Source of the DNA: Bombus terrestris
Lineage: Eukaryota; Arthropoda; Insecta; Hymenoptera; Apidae
NCBI RefSeq assembly: GCF_910591885.1
Contig: NC_063274.1
Span: 4,526,001 to 4,590,000 of the forward strand
Direction of reading: 5' to 3'
DNA length: 64,000 nucleotides
The stretch's first letter is position 1, and each line of letters starts with the position of its first letter. Under the pieces are notes generated by a model, which saw only the letters and a program-made list of their open reading frames with translations, was not told the origin of the DNA and ran no database searches. A program made the position numbers and the translations under genes. Below, in pieces: positions 40,101 through 53,800 of this stretch.

Positions 40101-43100
40101 TGTAATTTGTAAGCTGTCGAACATTTTGATAACTGTCGGATTTACATCTGTTCGGAAATATCTGCGTTTTCGAGTATTCAAGTTCGTATATCGCGTAGAT
40201 GGTTTATTTACACGAAGATTATGTTATCGAAGAAAATGGATAAAACGTGTTTTAATCGCTGGTAATAAGGTAGCAACGAATAAGATTATAGCAAGTTCTA
40301 ATCGCGTAAGTACCACCTTATTCATTAGGACTCTCTAAACTCTCACTGTGAACTTTATAGACTCTCACTTTAATGCTGTTTATAGCCTCCGAGATTTATC
40401 TGTATATTTATTATCTGTTGGGTATGCAATTACAGCGACAGCAAATTAGCAAAGCATTAGCAGAATCTAGTTTCGCTTTTAAAAATCATTTTCTTGCGTT
40501 GTTTGCCAACTGTTACTAGATTACAATAAATTACCAATACGATAGTAAAATTCTACGTTATCATTCTTCTTTAAGTAGCTATTATACATATATTTGCAAA
40601 CTCAGTTTGTCAATTTCTACCGTATTTCGAACACAATACATAATAGTATCTCGATTCGCTAGAAAATCGTATCAGTTTCCAGAAAAACATATGTTTAACG
40701 TTAAATATTAGTATCTAGTCGTGTACCTCTTAATGCAGAGCGTAAGCAGATTGAATCGTGAAAAATGGTCGTAATACGTATATTCCATTATTATCGTCAC
40801 CACGTCAATGTCAATTCATCCAGCCGTTACTCTCTCGCGATTCGAAATCTTATCGCCAACTTTCTCTTTTCTACGTAAAATACCAATTCAAACTGCGAAC
40901 TTGTAAAGGCGATAAATCTACCTGGAAAAAAGCACCGAATTAATTTTCGTATCCAGTACGTTCGTACGTCCATTCGTGAAACGACAGATCATTCTCGTTT
41001 GGTAACTAACTGATCGGCAACTGAAACCGTAACAGATGTTTCGCAGAGTGTTATACAAGCGACTTGCGAATCCGTAAACGACGTGCAGCGGTTGATGCTT
41101 TCTAAGCCGCGTTAATCGTCGAAAACGTTCGAGCCGAGCGAATACACCTTTTTAACGATCCGCGGCGCATTCCAGCTCGTCGTGAACTTTTTGACGTAAA
41201 AAATTTCGCAACCGATCGCGAGCTATCCGCGCACTGACGATTACGCAACGGTAGCCCCAGATCGAGGCGCGAGCAATTAGAAACTCCTCTACCGCTGTTC
41301 ATCGGTGTTATCGGTTTATTAAAGCCGCGTTCACGGAATTTCGACGTTTCTCTGTGGCGTTTCGTAACTCGGCCGCGATTGCGACACGCGAAACGAACCT
41401 TCCCCACGGCTTCGATACGCCGCCGATCGATCCTTGTTCGTTGGCAACGCGAGGAAACGATCCACGCCACCGCAATTAACTCGGCAAGAACTGTCCATTG
41501 ACACGATATCGCATTGAAAGTCACATTTCTTATAGTCACGATACGAATTTAACGAGTTAGCTGGTGCGACCTGTTTGAAAACTTTGAAAAATCTACTGTA
41601 CGTAAAATGTGTGGCAAAAGGTAAACGATAACGAGTATGACTCGTCAAAAACAGCTAACTGGTTGATACGACTCGATTATGTGAAACGTCTAAAAAGAGA
41701 TTTCAAACGAAACGCTGTCATCGACGCGATGTTCGTCTTTGATGGATCATAGTCGCGTCTCATCGAAACGACGCCAAAGAACAGCTTCATTTTCGTGTTC
41801 CATGTTTTTTTCAAAAGGTTGCTATTCGCGTTTTTTCCCCACCTAGTAGAAAAAGTTGCTGTTGACTACCGGTTTCCGTTCGAAGTGGTAAAGATCAAGG
41901 ATAAACAAGAAACATATGGCAACAACTCGCCACAACGAACAAATTTTCCTGATTGTTTCATAACGCGTTTGCGTGTGGACTATTTGTCGTCGAGAAGAGA
42001 AGTCGCTTCGAAACCAGATCAAAATCCGAATGTTTCTCTAATCGCGTTGCTTCACCTTGGACAAGATAATGTTTCTTTTCTAGAACTTGATATTTCCTGT
42101 GTACTGTGTTGAACATGTGGCAACAGGAGGGGGAGAACATCGGTTTCTGGTTGTTGCTTCGGTGAGGACGCAACTTTAGGAATTCGCGGTTGATGAAAAA
42201 AGAGACGAGGAAGAAAACGGGTAACACGGTGGTTTTCACGAAACCACGGTTCAGTATCGGAGGTTCTAGTTAGTAATTAGTTAGCGTGTGGCGCAAGGCG
42301 AATGGAACGAAAGGAGAAAATGTTCGCCTTGGTTTTTTTTTTTTTTTTGCGAGTTACCGTGGAGTTAGAACAGAGATGGTGATTATGGGTCTTCTCGTTT
42401 CTTCCGTTTTATGGCTTTGTATCGTATAGATGTAATCAGTTATTAACTATGATTGTTATTGAGACGAAGAATATTTCGTAAAATGCTGATACGTTATCGA
42501 GGAATATCGAATAATCATTTAAATCTTCTTTTAATAAATATAGAATATAGTTATTTAGGAAAGAAAGAGAAAAATTAAATTTTACTAAATATATCGATAC
42601 GATTATTATTTAACAAACAATGCCATTTTATTATCGTGCAAAAAATAGATTCCAGTATCAAATAATTGAAACATCGTCGAAATCAAATTTCCGGGAATTT
42701 TTCTAAAATTTGTATTATTTCCAAGATAATAAGAAAGTGATTTTGGATGATCATTGTACGATCGCAGATAAATAATTTCAAATAATCTTAATAGCGGAAG
42801 CATACAAAATGGATCGTACACGTACGTGCTAGTTCAACGAGGTGTAACATAACAGTTCTCAAGACATAAGATTGTTTTAACGCATATCGGAAATAAGATT
42901 GAGTAACAAGTAGGGGGCTGATTTTTATGGATAAGATATTGGCTCAGTTATGAAAAAAAGTGAAACTTTTGCTTTTCTTTTCTTCCTGCATACGTATGCT
43001 CGTTCGTTAAAAGGATATACTATGCATTGCTCTTAGTACGAAGATTTCGTTACTAAGATTTTATAAATCGACCATATCTCGAACGTTACGTAAATTCGAT

Positions 43101-43985
43101 GGAACTTTAAAATACAATCTTTCATTTTCTCAGAACTTCCTTTTCGCTTCGGAGATACTTCAACATATTTCGAAATCGCTATTACTGGCATTATAGCCCG
43201 ACCTAGTTAATAGCATCGATGTAAACATCAACAAAATAATAAAATACTTCGTAATTACTGCTTATATAAGCCACGTAGAAGTCAAATTGATTAATTTCAG
43301 CTTCTTAACGCTTCTTAATTTCGCAACCAGTGTACACACATTGATCTCTATATATCTATATATCTATAATAACGAATAATTGAAAGAGAAACTAAAGACG
43401 CGGAGAAAATGAAATATCGAACAATTTTTTAAATAATCCGGATAAGCGATTAGATCTTTAGAAATCAAATAATCGATCAAACCCTCGATGTTTCTTTCAA
43501 ACGAAACGAGTAAACATTTTTCGATTTACACGGAAGGAAGCTTGCACAACGCCCGTGAATTCGTCGACGAATAATTTCAAACGTTCCTATCTCGATCTTT
43601 CTGTCGCTTTTCCACCCCTGATTCTTAAGCTTCCTTCTTGCGTAATCAAAGGTCGACGTTCGCAAAGACGAACAACATTTAGCGAGCGTTTACGGTTTCG
43701 ATTTATCACGAGAGTTGCGCAAGAGGATCGCAAAGATGATCGCATCACCTTTCTCTGGCATAGTGTCGTCTTTTTGAAACGTCCTCGTTAAAACCGCTAG
43801 AGTCTCATATATCGAGATGTTGCACCGCCGAGTGCACCCATACAAACAAACCTTTACGTCTAACGCGATTCTCCTAACGGTCGGATCATTCGTGGAAGGT
43901 TGTCATCCAGTGATCAAGTTGTAGCAGCAAGCTGTCGTTCGTGTAAACCGCCCCTAAAGGGCTTCGTAAGTCGGTCACATTAACG
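34161..43985. other. AT-rich non-coding region
   Basis: No exon supported. Contains a pyrimidine/poly-T run at 38115-38132, a purine tract at 38584-38620, a 16-T run at 42333-42348 and TATA-type simple repeats near 37920 and 43350-43370. A CpG-richer patch at 41100-41540 yields a 145-codon minus frame overlapped by a 105-codon one. A short palindromic patch surrounds 36010-36025. Confidence 0.55.
42333..42348 (+). repeat. Poly-T run (16 nt)
   Basis: Sixteen thymines. No element boundary or coding sequence is visible on the minus strand, where this would read as a poly-A tail. Confidence 0.85.
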
Positions 43986-43990
43986 CCTAC

Positions 43991-44057
43991 CATAGCGCCA
44001 GCAGCCAAATATCATTTTAATATGTTTGCTATGTCGTATTTAGCTGCTTGTGGTTTG
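43991..44057 (+). ncRNA. MicroRNA-like imperfect hairpin
   Basis: The arms 43991-44012 and 44036-44057 pair over 22 positions with 18 pairs, two of them G-U, and four isolated single mismatches. They enclose a 23-nt loop (44013-44035). Such a stem with single mismatches and a mid-sized loop resembles an animal pre-microRNA, though the lower stem is shorter than the roughly 33 bp a typical primary transcript offers. Neither arm carries a seed that I recognise from conserved insect microRNAs. It is set in a patch with balanced composition, unlike the low-complexity DNA around it. A chance inverted repeat remains possible. Confidence 0.25.
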
Positions 44058-44059
44058 AG

Positions 44060-47000
44060 TCAGATTCGCTACGCGCACGGTCGACGAAATGCGTAAACAT
44101 ACGAACAGATATTGTTAAAATACGTATTTTACGAAATTTTACGTGCGAAATATATGAGTTATCTCTTTACATAAAATGTACTCGATTACAAACACGCGTA
44201 TATAACTGTACATTGTGAGTAGGTAAAAGTTATATTTGATATAACTCGTCGCCTTATGGTCGTGTAAAAAAAGACGTTTTAAACGAATTACGTCGTATTT
44301 CAAGAGACTCGTGTTCGAGTAGATGTAATTTAATTTTTGTACATCTTATATTTCCTAAGATATCGAGTGAGACGAGTGACATTGGGGTTTCCCGGAGCTA
44401 GTACACACTTTTTAAAAATGTTAATAAAGACTGTAAACCGATAAAACGAGAAATTCTGTTGGGGCCTGTAACATTGGTCACTAGTTGTCGTTGAACATCG
44501 GAATCAGACGAAATATCGTAATTGTGTCGGTTACTTTTAATTTTGATTAATTTTCGTTTAGTTGGCGTATCGAAAGTTTTCGTCGTTCGATTGCTTACGT
44601 TTTTCCAAAAGGAGAGGAAAAAGGAGAAAAAAAAAGAAAAGACAGGAAACGAAACGAAGGCAGGTAATGAGATTCGTTGGAGAGTCAGACGTGATATTTA
44701 TAAATTAGACGAGAAAGCAGCCACGTTACCCGGGACTTCCTTAAATCCTTAACTTGGCGACGAATTTTATATGTCGCGTGTCGTAACGCTCGCTTTCACT
44801 TAACGCGATTTAATTCGCGTATGTACTTTCAAGTGTACCACGACGCTCTCTGTCTCCGATTGTATCATTTCTCTGCCTTCGATCGTTCGATTATGCGCGC
44901 GTGCGAGGTAATATCCGGCGATTGGATCAAGTTCAATATGTGTACACCCCGCGATAAAGAGATAGCAGCGTAGCTTTCAAATTTAACGTTTCCACAGCTG
45001 TTACGTAATAAATGCATTGAATTTTGGTGTTCGATGATTCTTGATGCGTGATACGATCTGTTAGCATAAAAATTTTTACGATAGAGCGTTGTTTCTTTAG
45101 CTGTACTCTTGTAAACGGTTTTACTCGTTTGACAGTGAATTTAATTTTATCGTGGAAGCGATAAGAGACAGGTTGAAATTAGAACGACGCTATCAAACGT
45201 CATTGGCGATGGTGGGGGTACAAGAATGGGCTATCGGTAACTCAGCGTTTTACATGTACGCGTGTCTCTATGTATTTACACAGCGTTACTTTCACTTGGC
45301 GCGATTCATTTTCTGTAGCGTGATGCGCATGCGCGCACGAAACTCATTTAACTAACGCTTAAGGGTGCGTTTCCATTTCCACGTTGAACAATCGCGAACA
45401 AGCGTACGTATAATATTTCGTTCTTAGGAAAAAGATATTTTTCGATTGTGGTGTCAATGGTTATTTCCAAGTAGCTAATTTTTGTTCAGCCGATTTTGAA
45501 TAAGCTCAAAGCTTATTGCTAGAAGAGAAGCGATAAAAACTAACCTTTTTAAGAATCGGAAAATTGCAGATTAAAAGTAACTATTTCGTCAATTATAAAT
45601 TTCATATAAATCAAACTTCTCTATTCATCCTCTTGAGAATATTACCTTGTGGTAATATAATTTTTAAAATCGACTCAATAAAGTCTCTACTACTCGCGTA
45701 CAAATTTCGTGTATATCGAGATTTCAAGAGGAACAACGATTCCCTTAAGCAAATAAATATTCCGGTCGTATTCTTTTATCGTATCGAAACTGTAGTTGAT
45801 TGTACACGGAAACAGAGATGATGATATTCTTATTTCTCCAAATACGAAGAAGTTTGTTTCGCAGAAAACGATAGCGCAATTCTTTGAAAACGTTTGTACG
45901 CGTTTGCATGGAAATTTCACGGGAGACGCTTTAATCGAGCAAAAAGTTTTGTCAACTCGACGACGTTAACCTCTTTCTTTCTTTTCGATTAGATTCTCCT
46001 CGCTAAAATCTATTTTCTACGTTCGTAACGACGACATCCGCCTATGAGCGTGATTCGAAAATAGAGAAACCGAATTCGAGGATTCGACGAACGTTGTCGC
46101 GTCGGCATGCGACGCGTCGCGCCAGTGGAAACGAAGCTTAACGTTAATTAACGACGTAACGCGCGTTTCGATCGAAGCCGAGAGATTTCGAGCGGGGAAA
46201 CGTAGAAAGGAGGCGCGAAAACGCGCGACGATGAAGTCATCGTGGAACGTTAAGTAAAAGCGTGCGCGCTTTTGCCTCACGTGTGCTGCACGCAGCGAAA
46301 AAGAAACGAACGTGCAACTTATACACGACCGACCTTGTGCCAAATGTCGTTTCATCCTCAGTCAGGGACGCCTGATCACCGATTGGCTATTACGTATATC
46401 GCCTTTTCTTTTTTCCTTGTTTGTTCGTGCGAAACACGACGGTCTTGAAACTAGCCGTTTTATTGCTAATTCTTTCGCATGATTTTGCCAATTTAAAAAC
46501 ATACGCAAGTAACCAGCGGTAACATTTTTTCGGTCTTTCGAACGATTTTGGTCATCCGAGAGTAAATTTGGTTTTTTAAATACGTAGTACATAATTTAGT
46601 ATAGAAATGATATCTTCTTTCTTATTTTTGTGATTTTAATGTAACCAATGAACCGCGCCCACGTCTTTAGTATTTTAGATTCTGTTTGACAAATTCGTGT
46701 GTTTCAGAAGTTCTATCGTCTTCCTAGCGTTTTTCCAAGTCGTTAACAATTCCTTCGTGTCCATTCTGTCCCCTACCGTTCTCCTGATATTCGGCTGTGC
46801 TAAAATTAAAGCAGAATTAATAGTTCTGGGATATTTGTTCTTAAATTCAAACGAGACAGCGAGGAAGGATACTGCTAGAATCTAAATTTAAAATTTAAAG
46901 TCTAGAATTTAGTATCTAAACAGGATTAGTCGAAGATAAGGATAAGAAGGCTTTGTACGTGGAATTAGACAGTTAGCTTTAATTTAAGCGAAAGAGCGTG

Positions 47001-50000
47001 GATAATAGATGCTAATCGGATCCTCTCGCCACTGATCGTAATAATAATTTTTATTAATAAAATCTCCAATAGCAAAACAATTTTTGTAATATAATCTACG
47101 TAAGAGGATATCGTGAAAAAGTTGTTTAAAAGCGTAAGGAAGGATCAACGAAACTTAAACCGTAAAAAATGTTCTGTTTTAGATGCCCGAAATTAACATT
47201 CTATACGTTCTTCAAGCAGTCTCGAAAGTTTCCAAATAGATAAACGATTTCGTTCTCAGGAACGGAAATCAAGTAGAAGAGGAGAAAATTGTCGATTATG
47301 CGGGGCATTGACGCCATGACCTCATACTTGAAGTATTTTCACCATAAATATAGTATTCCAGAGGTTGTTCTCCGGGATTATTGCGTTGTTAATGTCGCTT
47401 TTGGAAAAGAAAGTTAGATACCATTCACTTTTTAAATGTTCGTTAAAATTCTGATTACGTTAAAATTATCGGGGGATATTTTTAACATTCGTGACTCATT
47501 CTATCTTCCACAGACTAATAGCTCTTTCGACATCGGCTATATTTTTCCATAGATATTTGAACGTTTCATTAATCGTTTCATTAATTCATTAATTGAATTC
47601 TTTGGACGCTTAGCTCAGCGTCAAGCTGTGCTCAGACTTCTAACTTCTTCCAAAAATTGCTACACGAAAGCATGATTTTACCTGAGACATCAAGGTCTGT
47701 AGCGTTCGCCATGACAAAACGGATCGAGAAAGAGAAAAATCCAGCGTACACGATTCACCTGTGCGTATGACGACGCGCGTGAATTTATAACTCGGCGGAA
47801 AGCGTAGAAGCCTCTCAGCTCTTATTTCATACGGGCGACTCGCGAGCACGTACGTTGCCTCGTGCGAGGTAAAGCTACGCGCGAGCAAGACCTACGCAGT
47901 ACCACGTGCCTTCGTATTTCATCGAGTTTTCGTTATTCAATTGCGTCACGTGCTACCCATGGAGCCTTTGACTCGGTTCTAAGCCGCCACGAGATGAAAC
48001 GAGAATATTCTCGTGTCCTTCTATCTTCGGAATCTAAGCTGTGTTTAGATTGTAGGCTGTAGATCGATAGAGAACCGGTAGTTTCATTTCGTGGCGAATC
48101 ACCGACAGGATGTTGAAAACCTTCAACCTTCAGAGACCAATCGCTGTCTGTTACTGTTAAACAAAATTGAATTAAAAGACGGGGCAAATATGGTAGAACT
48201 ATAGCGTACGGCGATAGGATGGAATGCAGGTATCGAAACAATGAAAAAAGTCGGCGTACAAGAATATCGTTTGACATTTAATCTTCAAGTTAGAAACGAT
48301 TCAATGTCACGATAGAGATACACCGATAAAACTGCGTAGAATCAATGAATCGGATGACGAATCTTTCTCTCCGTTTCTCGCATATTTCACGCTTCTTACT
48401 CTGATCTCAGGAGATCGCCCTTTATCCACTGAGAAGTAGAAGTAAAAGGTGAGACAAAATAAATGCTACAAGGCTAAACACAAGCCTCCCTTCGCATAGC
48501 TTGTAGAAAATCGTAGAAATTGCCAAAAATTCACAGCAGTAGATTCGTAAAATCTCTATGAAGAGCTACAGGAATTCGTCGTTTCGGCTATTCTGATAAT
48601 TCCACGTGGTTGTTAACGATATCAATTGATAATTGCCGACCAAGAATAAGAACTAATAAAATTAGTAGAATATTCAGTTAGCGTCTATTAGCGTCCAAGG
48701 TGGCCGTCGACTTGTCTTTGACTAAAAAGCCGAAGATCCCGCTTTTCTCCTTCTTGTTTCCTCGTTTTTTATCTTCTTTTCGCTTACATTTTTTATTCAT
48801 GCTTATACGCACCTGACATCGGCGGAACAGTGAAAGCCACTCTCATCGTCGTTCGATCCAAGATACATCGCGTCTATCGTAAAGCCCCTCCTCTCTCTTC
48901 ATTGAACTTATTTCCGAAATTGCGTTATTCGGGTCAAACGTGAACTGTACGTCCAAAAGAAGCTTATTTTTATTCCGTTTCGAGCGAGTCTCTTATTTCT
49001 TCCTTTTTCCTAATTTTCCTTTTCATTTATTTATTTATCTTATCGTTGTTGCTCTTGTTTTTCTTACTTCGTCTCGTTGTTTTTGATTCGCGTGGAAAGG
49101 AGCTCGAGCTTATAGCATTCGCCTGGAGACGCTCGAAGGCCCGTTCTCGTCGACGAAATTGTCAGAAAAGTTCAGTTCAATTAGCCCGTGATTTTCTCGA
49201 TGCTAAAACACGACCCGTCGTAACTTTCAGTCAGTTTCTCGTTAAGTTTGTCGAGTACGTAATGCTTCATGGCTGGAGAAAATTGCTTATAGACGCTTTT
49301 AACGGCTCTCTTGTTTTGCTCTCCTGAACCGTGGTGTATTTTCATTTTTCTACTTTACGTTATTTCACGAGAATATTATCGTACGTATTATCGCGTAAAT
49401 TATTTCCTAATATTTGTAAATTATCGAATAAATTATTTTGCACGCCGGTTAGATTAACTACGAGATTTCTGCGATGTACTGCTACCGTTGACGGCTATTA
49501 AAGTTCGTTTTCAAGAAGGTTAAAACATAATCGGAACTGCGAGCGTAGAGATTTAATTCTCCGTTACAAAGGAACGGGCGCTGTATTAAATGGAGTGTGT
49601 GTTGAGTGTAAAAATACGCACAATGGTCTTGGAGGTGTAGTTATTTCAAGGAACGAACGATGCCTCGTGATACGTGAAAGCTTATTTTTATCTTTTCTGA
49701 ATTCGCGGAAATAGCGGAGCGAAACGAAGCAACAAAAATTCCAATTATGATTCCATTTAGAGTGCAAGTATCGTCTTTCTGGCGTCTAATTTAATCATTC
49801 GATTCGATGGAATGGAATTCAGCCAAAACTCGATAGCTTTTTCGTCTAACTATTTCCTGTCAGCATTTATCAACTTCAATTACCGACAAAGACGATGTAA
49901 CTCCGGAAAATTAACATTTAATCAAATAAATGGACACGTATATCGTGTCTTCTAAAGTATTCAGTTTTTCGTCAGAAGAAAAGTTACGCTAATATTGAAA

Positions 50001-50710
50001 TAACCGACGAACTATTTGTGTATATTTCGTTGGAAAGCTACACCTTTTCTATCGATCGACTTACAATTTTCTTCCGAAACCCTGCCATTTAATCTCCAAC
50101 AAAGGGTGACATTTGTCCCGATTCATCGTCTTTCTTTATCAAAAATTCTTTTTATCAAAAATCCATAATTAATAGCATTCTTTTCCAAAGTCACCAAATA
50201 TGTATATAACAGGTACAGAGGTAATATGTAAGGACGATCATCGAAACCATCGAAACTTTCCGAGCTGAACCGGATAGAGTATCGATCTTAGGATAACAAT
50301 CTCAATGGAATATCAATGTTTTCCACGAGTGAAATAAAACGACCGTACGACACGATACCTTTGAAAATAATACCTTGTGCAAAACTCTTGGCATTACGGC
50401 TACCACTCTTTCCCCTCGTTCTTCTTCTGTAAAGTCATTAACAGTGTCATCAAGGCTTAACGAGACGCAGCAACAAAGCGTGGCGCGAGTTTATGAACAA
50501 AAGGCAGCTCCGATTGATGTTACCTTTCATGTTTTGCCGTGAGTAGGCATACAGCGCGAAAGGAAAGGTCAAAGAATTTTCTGAAAGGACTCGCGAACGC
50601 ATGGTCGCGTCGTCGACGACTGCTTGCTGTTTCATCGTCATTTATTCGCTCGAAAGCGAGGTACCATTCACGAATCTGATGCGATGCGTCGTTAAACGCC
50701 GAAAGACATT
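44060..50710. other. Non-coding region, no gene recognised
   Basis: Contains a purine tract at 44607-44660, a 12-nt tandem repeat at 47562-47593 and two E-boxes (CACGTG) about 45 nt apart near 47901 and 47946. CpG-richer patches at 46020-46350 and 47640-48060 produce 80-115 codon frames on both strands with no recognised domain. Confidence 0.55.
47562..47593 (+). repeat. 12-nt tandem repeat, 2.7 copies
   Basis: CGTTTCATTAAT occurs twice in tandem at 47562-47573 and 47574-47585, followed by a partial copy. Perfect over the copied part. Confidence 0.9.
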
Positions 50711-50880
50711 TTAAGGGGGTACACCAGCTTAACTGTTTCAAAAATTCCAACTTTTTCTTTCTAATTTTCTCATAGTCTTAGAATATTATTCTACTGTTTC
50801 GTATGACTCTATATAGTCCACAGAAATTGCGCTAAAATGGTTTATCAGAGTTCAAATTCCTGACGAAGTTACAGGGACAG
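50711..50880. mobile_element. Probable copy of an old dispersed repeat
   Basis: The stretch starts with TTAAGGGGGTACACC and continues through TTCAAAAATTCCAACTTT to a GACGAAGTTACAGGG-like end. Its style resembles dispersed non-coding repeats seen in insect genomes, and it is unlike its neighbours. No second copy exists in this window and no transposase is encoded. The call rests on general resemblance, so both boundaries and class are uncertain. Confidence 0.3.
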
Positions 50881-53800
50881 ACGCGTTCAGGTTCAGATCT
50901 TTTAGAAACTGTGTTTCTTGACTTGTTCGCTGCGAAATCTTCCGAACTACGTATCCTATTTTCTTTGAATTTTCAACGTGTTCTGCAACGTAGGATTTCC
51001 ATCGTATCCCGATTGTTTGATTTTTTTCAAACGTTTAGAGTCGATTAATTGTTGCTAAAAAGAATTAAAAACTTCCTTTTTCCTCGGTGTGTTGCCATGT
51101 GGTTTTAGATGGTCGTCAGGTTATCAAGTTACATGGATATCGCACGAAAATATTAAACGTTTCATCGTAGTAATCATTTATGGAAAACAATTTCACGTAA
51201 TTGCCTAAATTCGCTGCTAAGAGACTGCTATCTCCTCCGCGTTTTTGCATATGTGATGCAATCGCTGTAACGTACATTCCTGTCGATCGATTCCACTCTA
51301 TAAATGTACAGATGACGCGGCCACCTACGAGTTTTCGTTCAACAGTGGATCACTGCACTGTTTTGGCCTCCGCACGCGAAACGGCCATCGCCGTATGGAA
51401 TGTAATTAAATACCTTTAGCTCGAATTTACGTTTCAGATTTAATCTTCTTGTTTAATCGTGGTTTCTTGGTAATGAGTGTCTCGAACATTTTACGTTTTC
51501 TTTTATCTCGTTTTATTTTCTCATTCATGATCATTTCTTTCATTTTACGGCTATTTTTAACGTGGAAATTCTTTTGTTAAGCAGTTTTGTCTTCTCTTGG
51601 TCCTTTAATCGTTTCCTTCTATGAAGCGGTTTTTATTTCTCGAAATTCCGTTAATCGGAGTTTTTTTTTACAAAGACCTCATATTTAAAGTTACGTCACT
51701 GAATTTTTGTCGATTAAAAATAGCTTCAATTTGTGAAAGTTAAAAATGCTGATAATAACTTGTTCAGAGTCTCCTAACTTACGCCTTCCATCTCTTTGTC
51801 TGATCCATATCTTCTTCCTTTTTCGTCAAGCGTTCCACGGTTACGTCTCCTTCATTTTTCTTTATTAACACACGCTTGTACGAAAATTTGCAAATCCTTC
51901 GTAAAATAAACGCTCTGTTACGAATAAAGAATCAGCCAACGAAACAATCCATCCTTCGGCACATGCAGCACGATTCATTGGAAACCGGAATAGTGGAAAA
52001 CGAATTGCACATACCGATGATGCTAATGCAGTATTCCAGCATTCTCCAAATTTTCCTCTCATAAAACAAAACGCACCCCCTCGCGATTAGAGAAAGGCGA
52101 CCGCGAGGACACCAGTCCCCCAACCAACGATTCTCAGCGCAACATTTAAAGCTCCCAAACAAAGTGGAATAATCGAGCGCGATGCTCGAAATGCCAATCG
52201 AGCGTTCGTACATTCTCTGGATTTTCCACGCGTGAAACGATAGAGTACACGAGGATTCCGTTCGAGCTGGCGTATCGATACCAAAATTCGCCGCGTTGAA
52301 ACGTGAATCGTGGGATTTGATAAAACCGCGTTCGCACAGCGCGATTCCACGTTTGAGGGAATGCAACGTATGCGGCTGCTGAACGATTCTGTTCTCGGCT
52401 GGTCGTGGCTTTAAGCACCAAAATAATTCGAAGCCAACAGCTCGAATAGGTGGGCGAGTTGGCAAACAGATCGAAAGGTAATCGCGCGAATCGCAAGGCC
52501 CCGATGCAACCGATGCGAAGCGATTGCGATTTTGTAAAGGCGACACCATACCGTTCGGTAGCCTTACGTTTCGAACAGATCACGTTGACGAATTATCCGC
52601 TTCTGTGTGCATTGAATTACTACGGCCATAAATCTAGCGAATTGCAGAGCGTGTCACGACGATGTCGTATCGCTCGTGTGCATCGGGTCTGACTGACGTC
52701 GTTGAAATTAGTCTCTGCGTTTATGACAGAAACCATAGTCTTAGGAAGAAGGTGGACCTCCCGAACCCATGATCGTTGTTAGACAATTTTTTATATTTCT
52801 TTATCTTGGTTATGGAACGTTGAACTTAGCTTAGATGTGACTTTAGATAAAAAAAGAAAAATCATCTCGCGTTGTTAGGGTCGTTAATGTCTTGGATGAA
52901 CTCTATGCAGACTCTGTCCGAAGAATTCCTACTTCCTTCCTACATTACGTTTGTATATTTACGATATAAGATACTGGAATGAAGCTTAATTAAAATGAAA
53001 TTTTCAATTTTAGGGTTAAAGAGGTTTCTAAGTAACGAGCGATCTACAGATAATCGGTTAAGACACACTGTAGCATTTTCATTACCTCAGTCGGTCCTCT
53101 TAGATTAGGAACTGGAGATTAGTTCTTTTTATTCGTAGTCTTCCTCGATTTTCTATAATAGTAGGATTTCCAGTATCCTTTGTGCATCTTCTGAATATTT
53201 CAAAACATTACTAAAACAAGAACAAATTAATTTGGTAAATTAAACCATCTGGATTGCCCCTCTTGTAATTTATATCTATTCTATAGTCCGTTAACACGAA
53301 TATCTCTTTGATTAAAAAAGAAGTAAAATTTTCATTCGAATACAAGTATCGTCGTATATAATATTCAATCTAGTGTATCGATGGTAGAACTTAGGGAATT
53401 CTACCTTAACGAATTTATCTGAACGAATACTTGGTTCCTCAGCTTCTCGAGAAACCTGCATAAAAAGTGTCATCTTCGAATTAGCGAAAAAAAAAAGAGA
53501 AATAACAACTTGCAATGCGATTAAACCGCGCCAAATTGTCACATCTGTCTCCATCCATCGAATCGCAACCTTCTCGTATAATACGAAAGCGCAACTCCGT
53601 TTGTTCGCATATACATTAGCAACAAAATGCGATAATGCAACATTAATAAAGCTACAATTTACATAGCGCGAAATATTGTTTGGCGAAGTTGCATGTTGTG
53701 TTCACGTGTCTCGAGCGTACATTTATAACTGCTGTTTTAATAAGATGCATTGCAACAGGACCTTATCGCGATTACATACACGACTTTTAGCTCGAATCGT

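Noticed and set aside
41102..41648. 145- and 105-codon overlapping minus frames
   Set aside because: Overlapping frames in a CpG-rich patch, Arg/Cys/Ser-rich, no splice sites or recognisable domain.
51932..52583. Longest open frame of the window (205 codons, minus) with 145- and 87-codon frames overlapping it
   Set aside because: All three minus frames are open at once in a GC-richer patch, the peptides are Cys/Arg/Ser-rich, and no domain or splice context is seen. Composition explains it.
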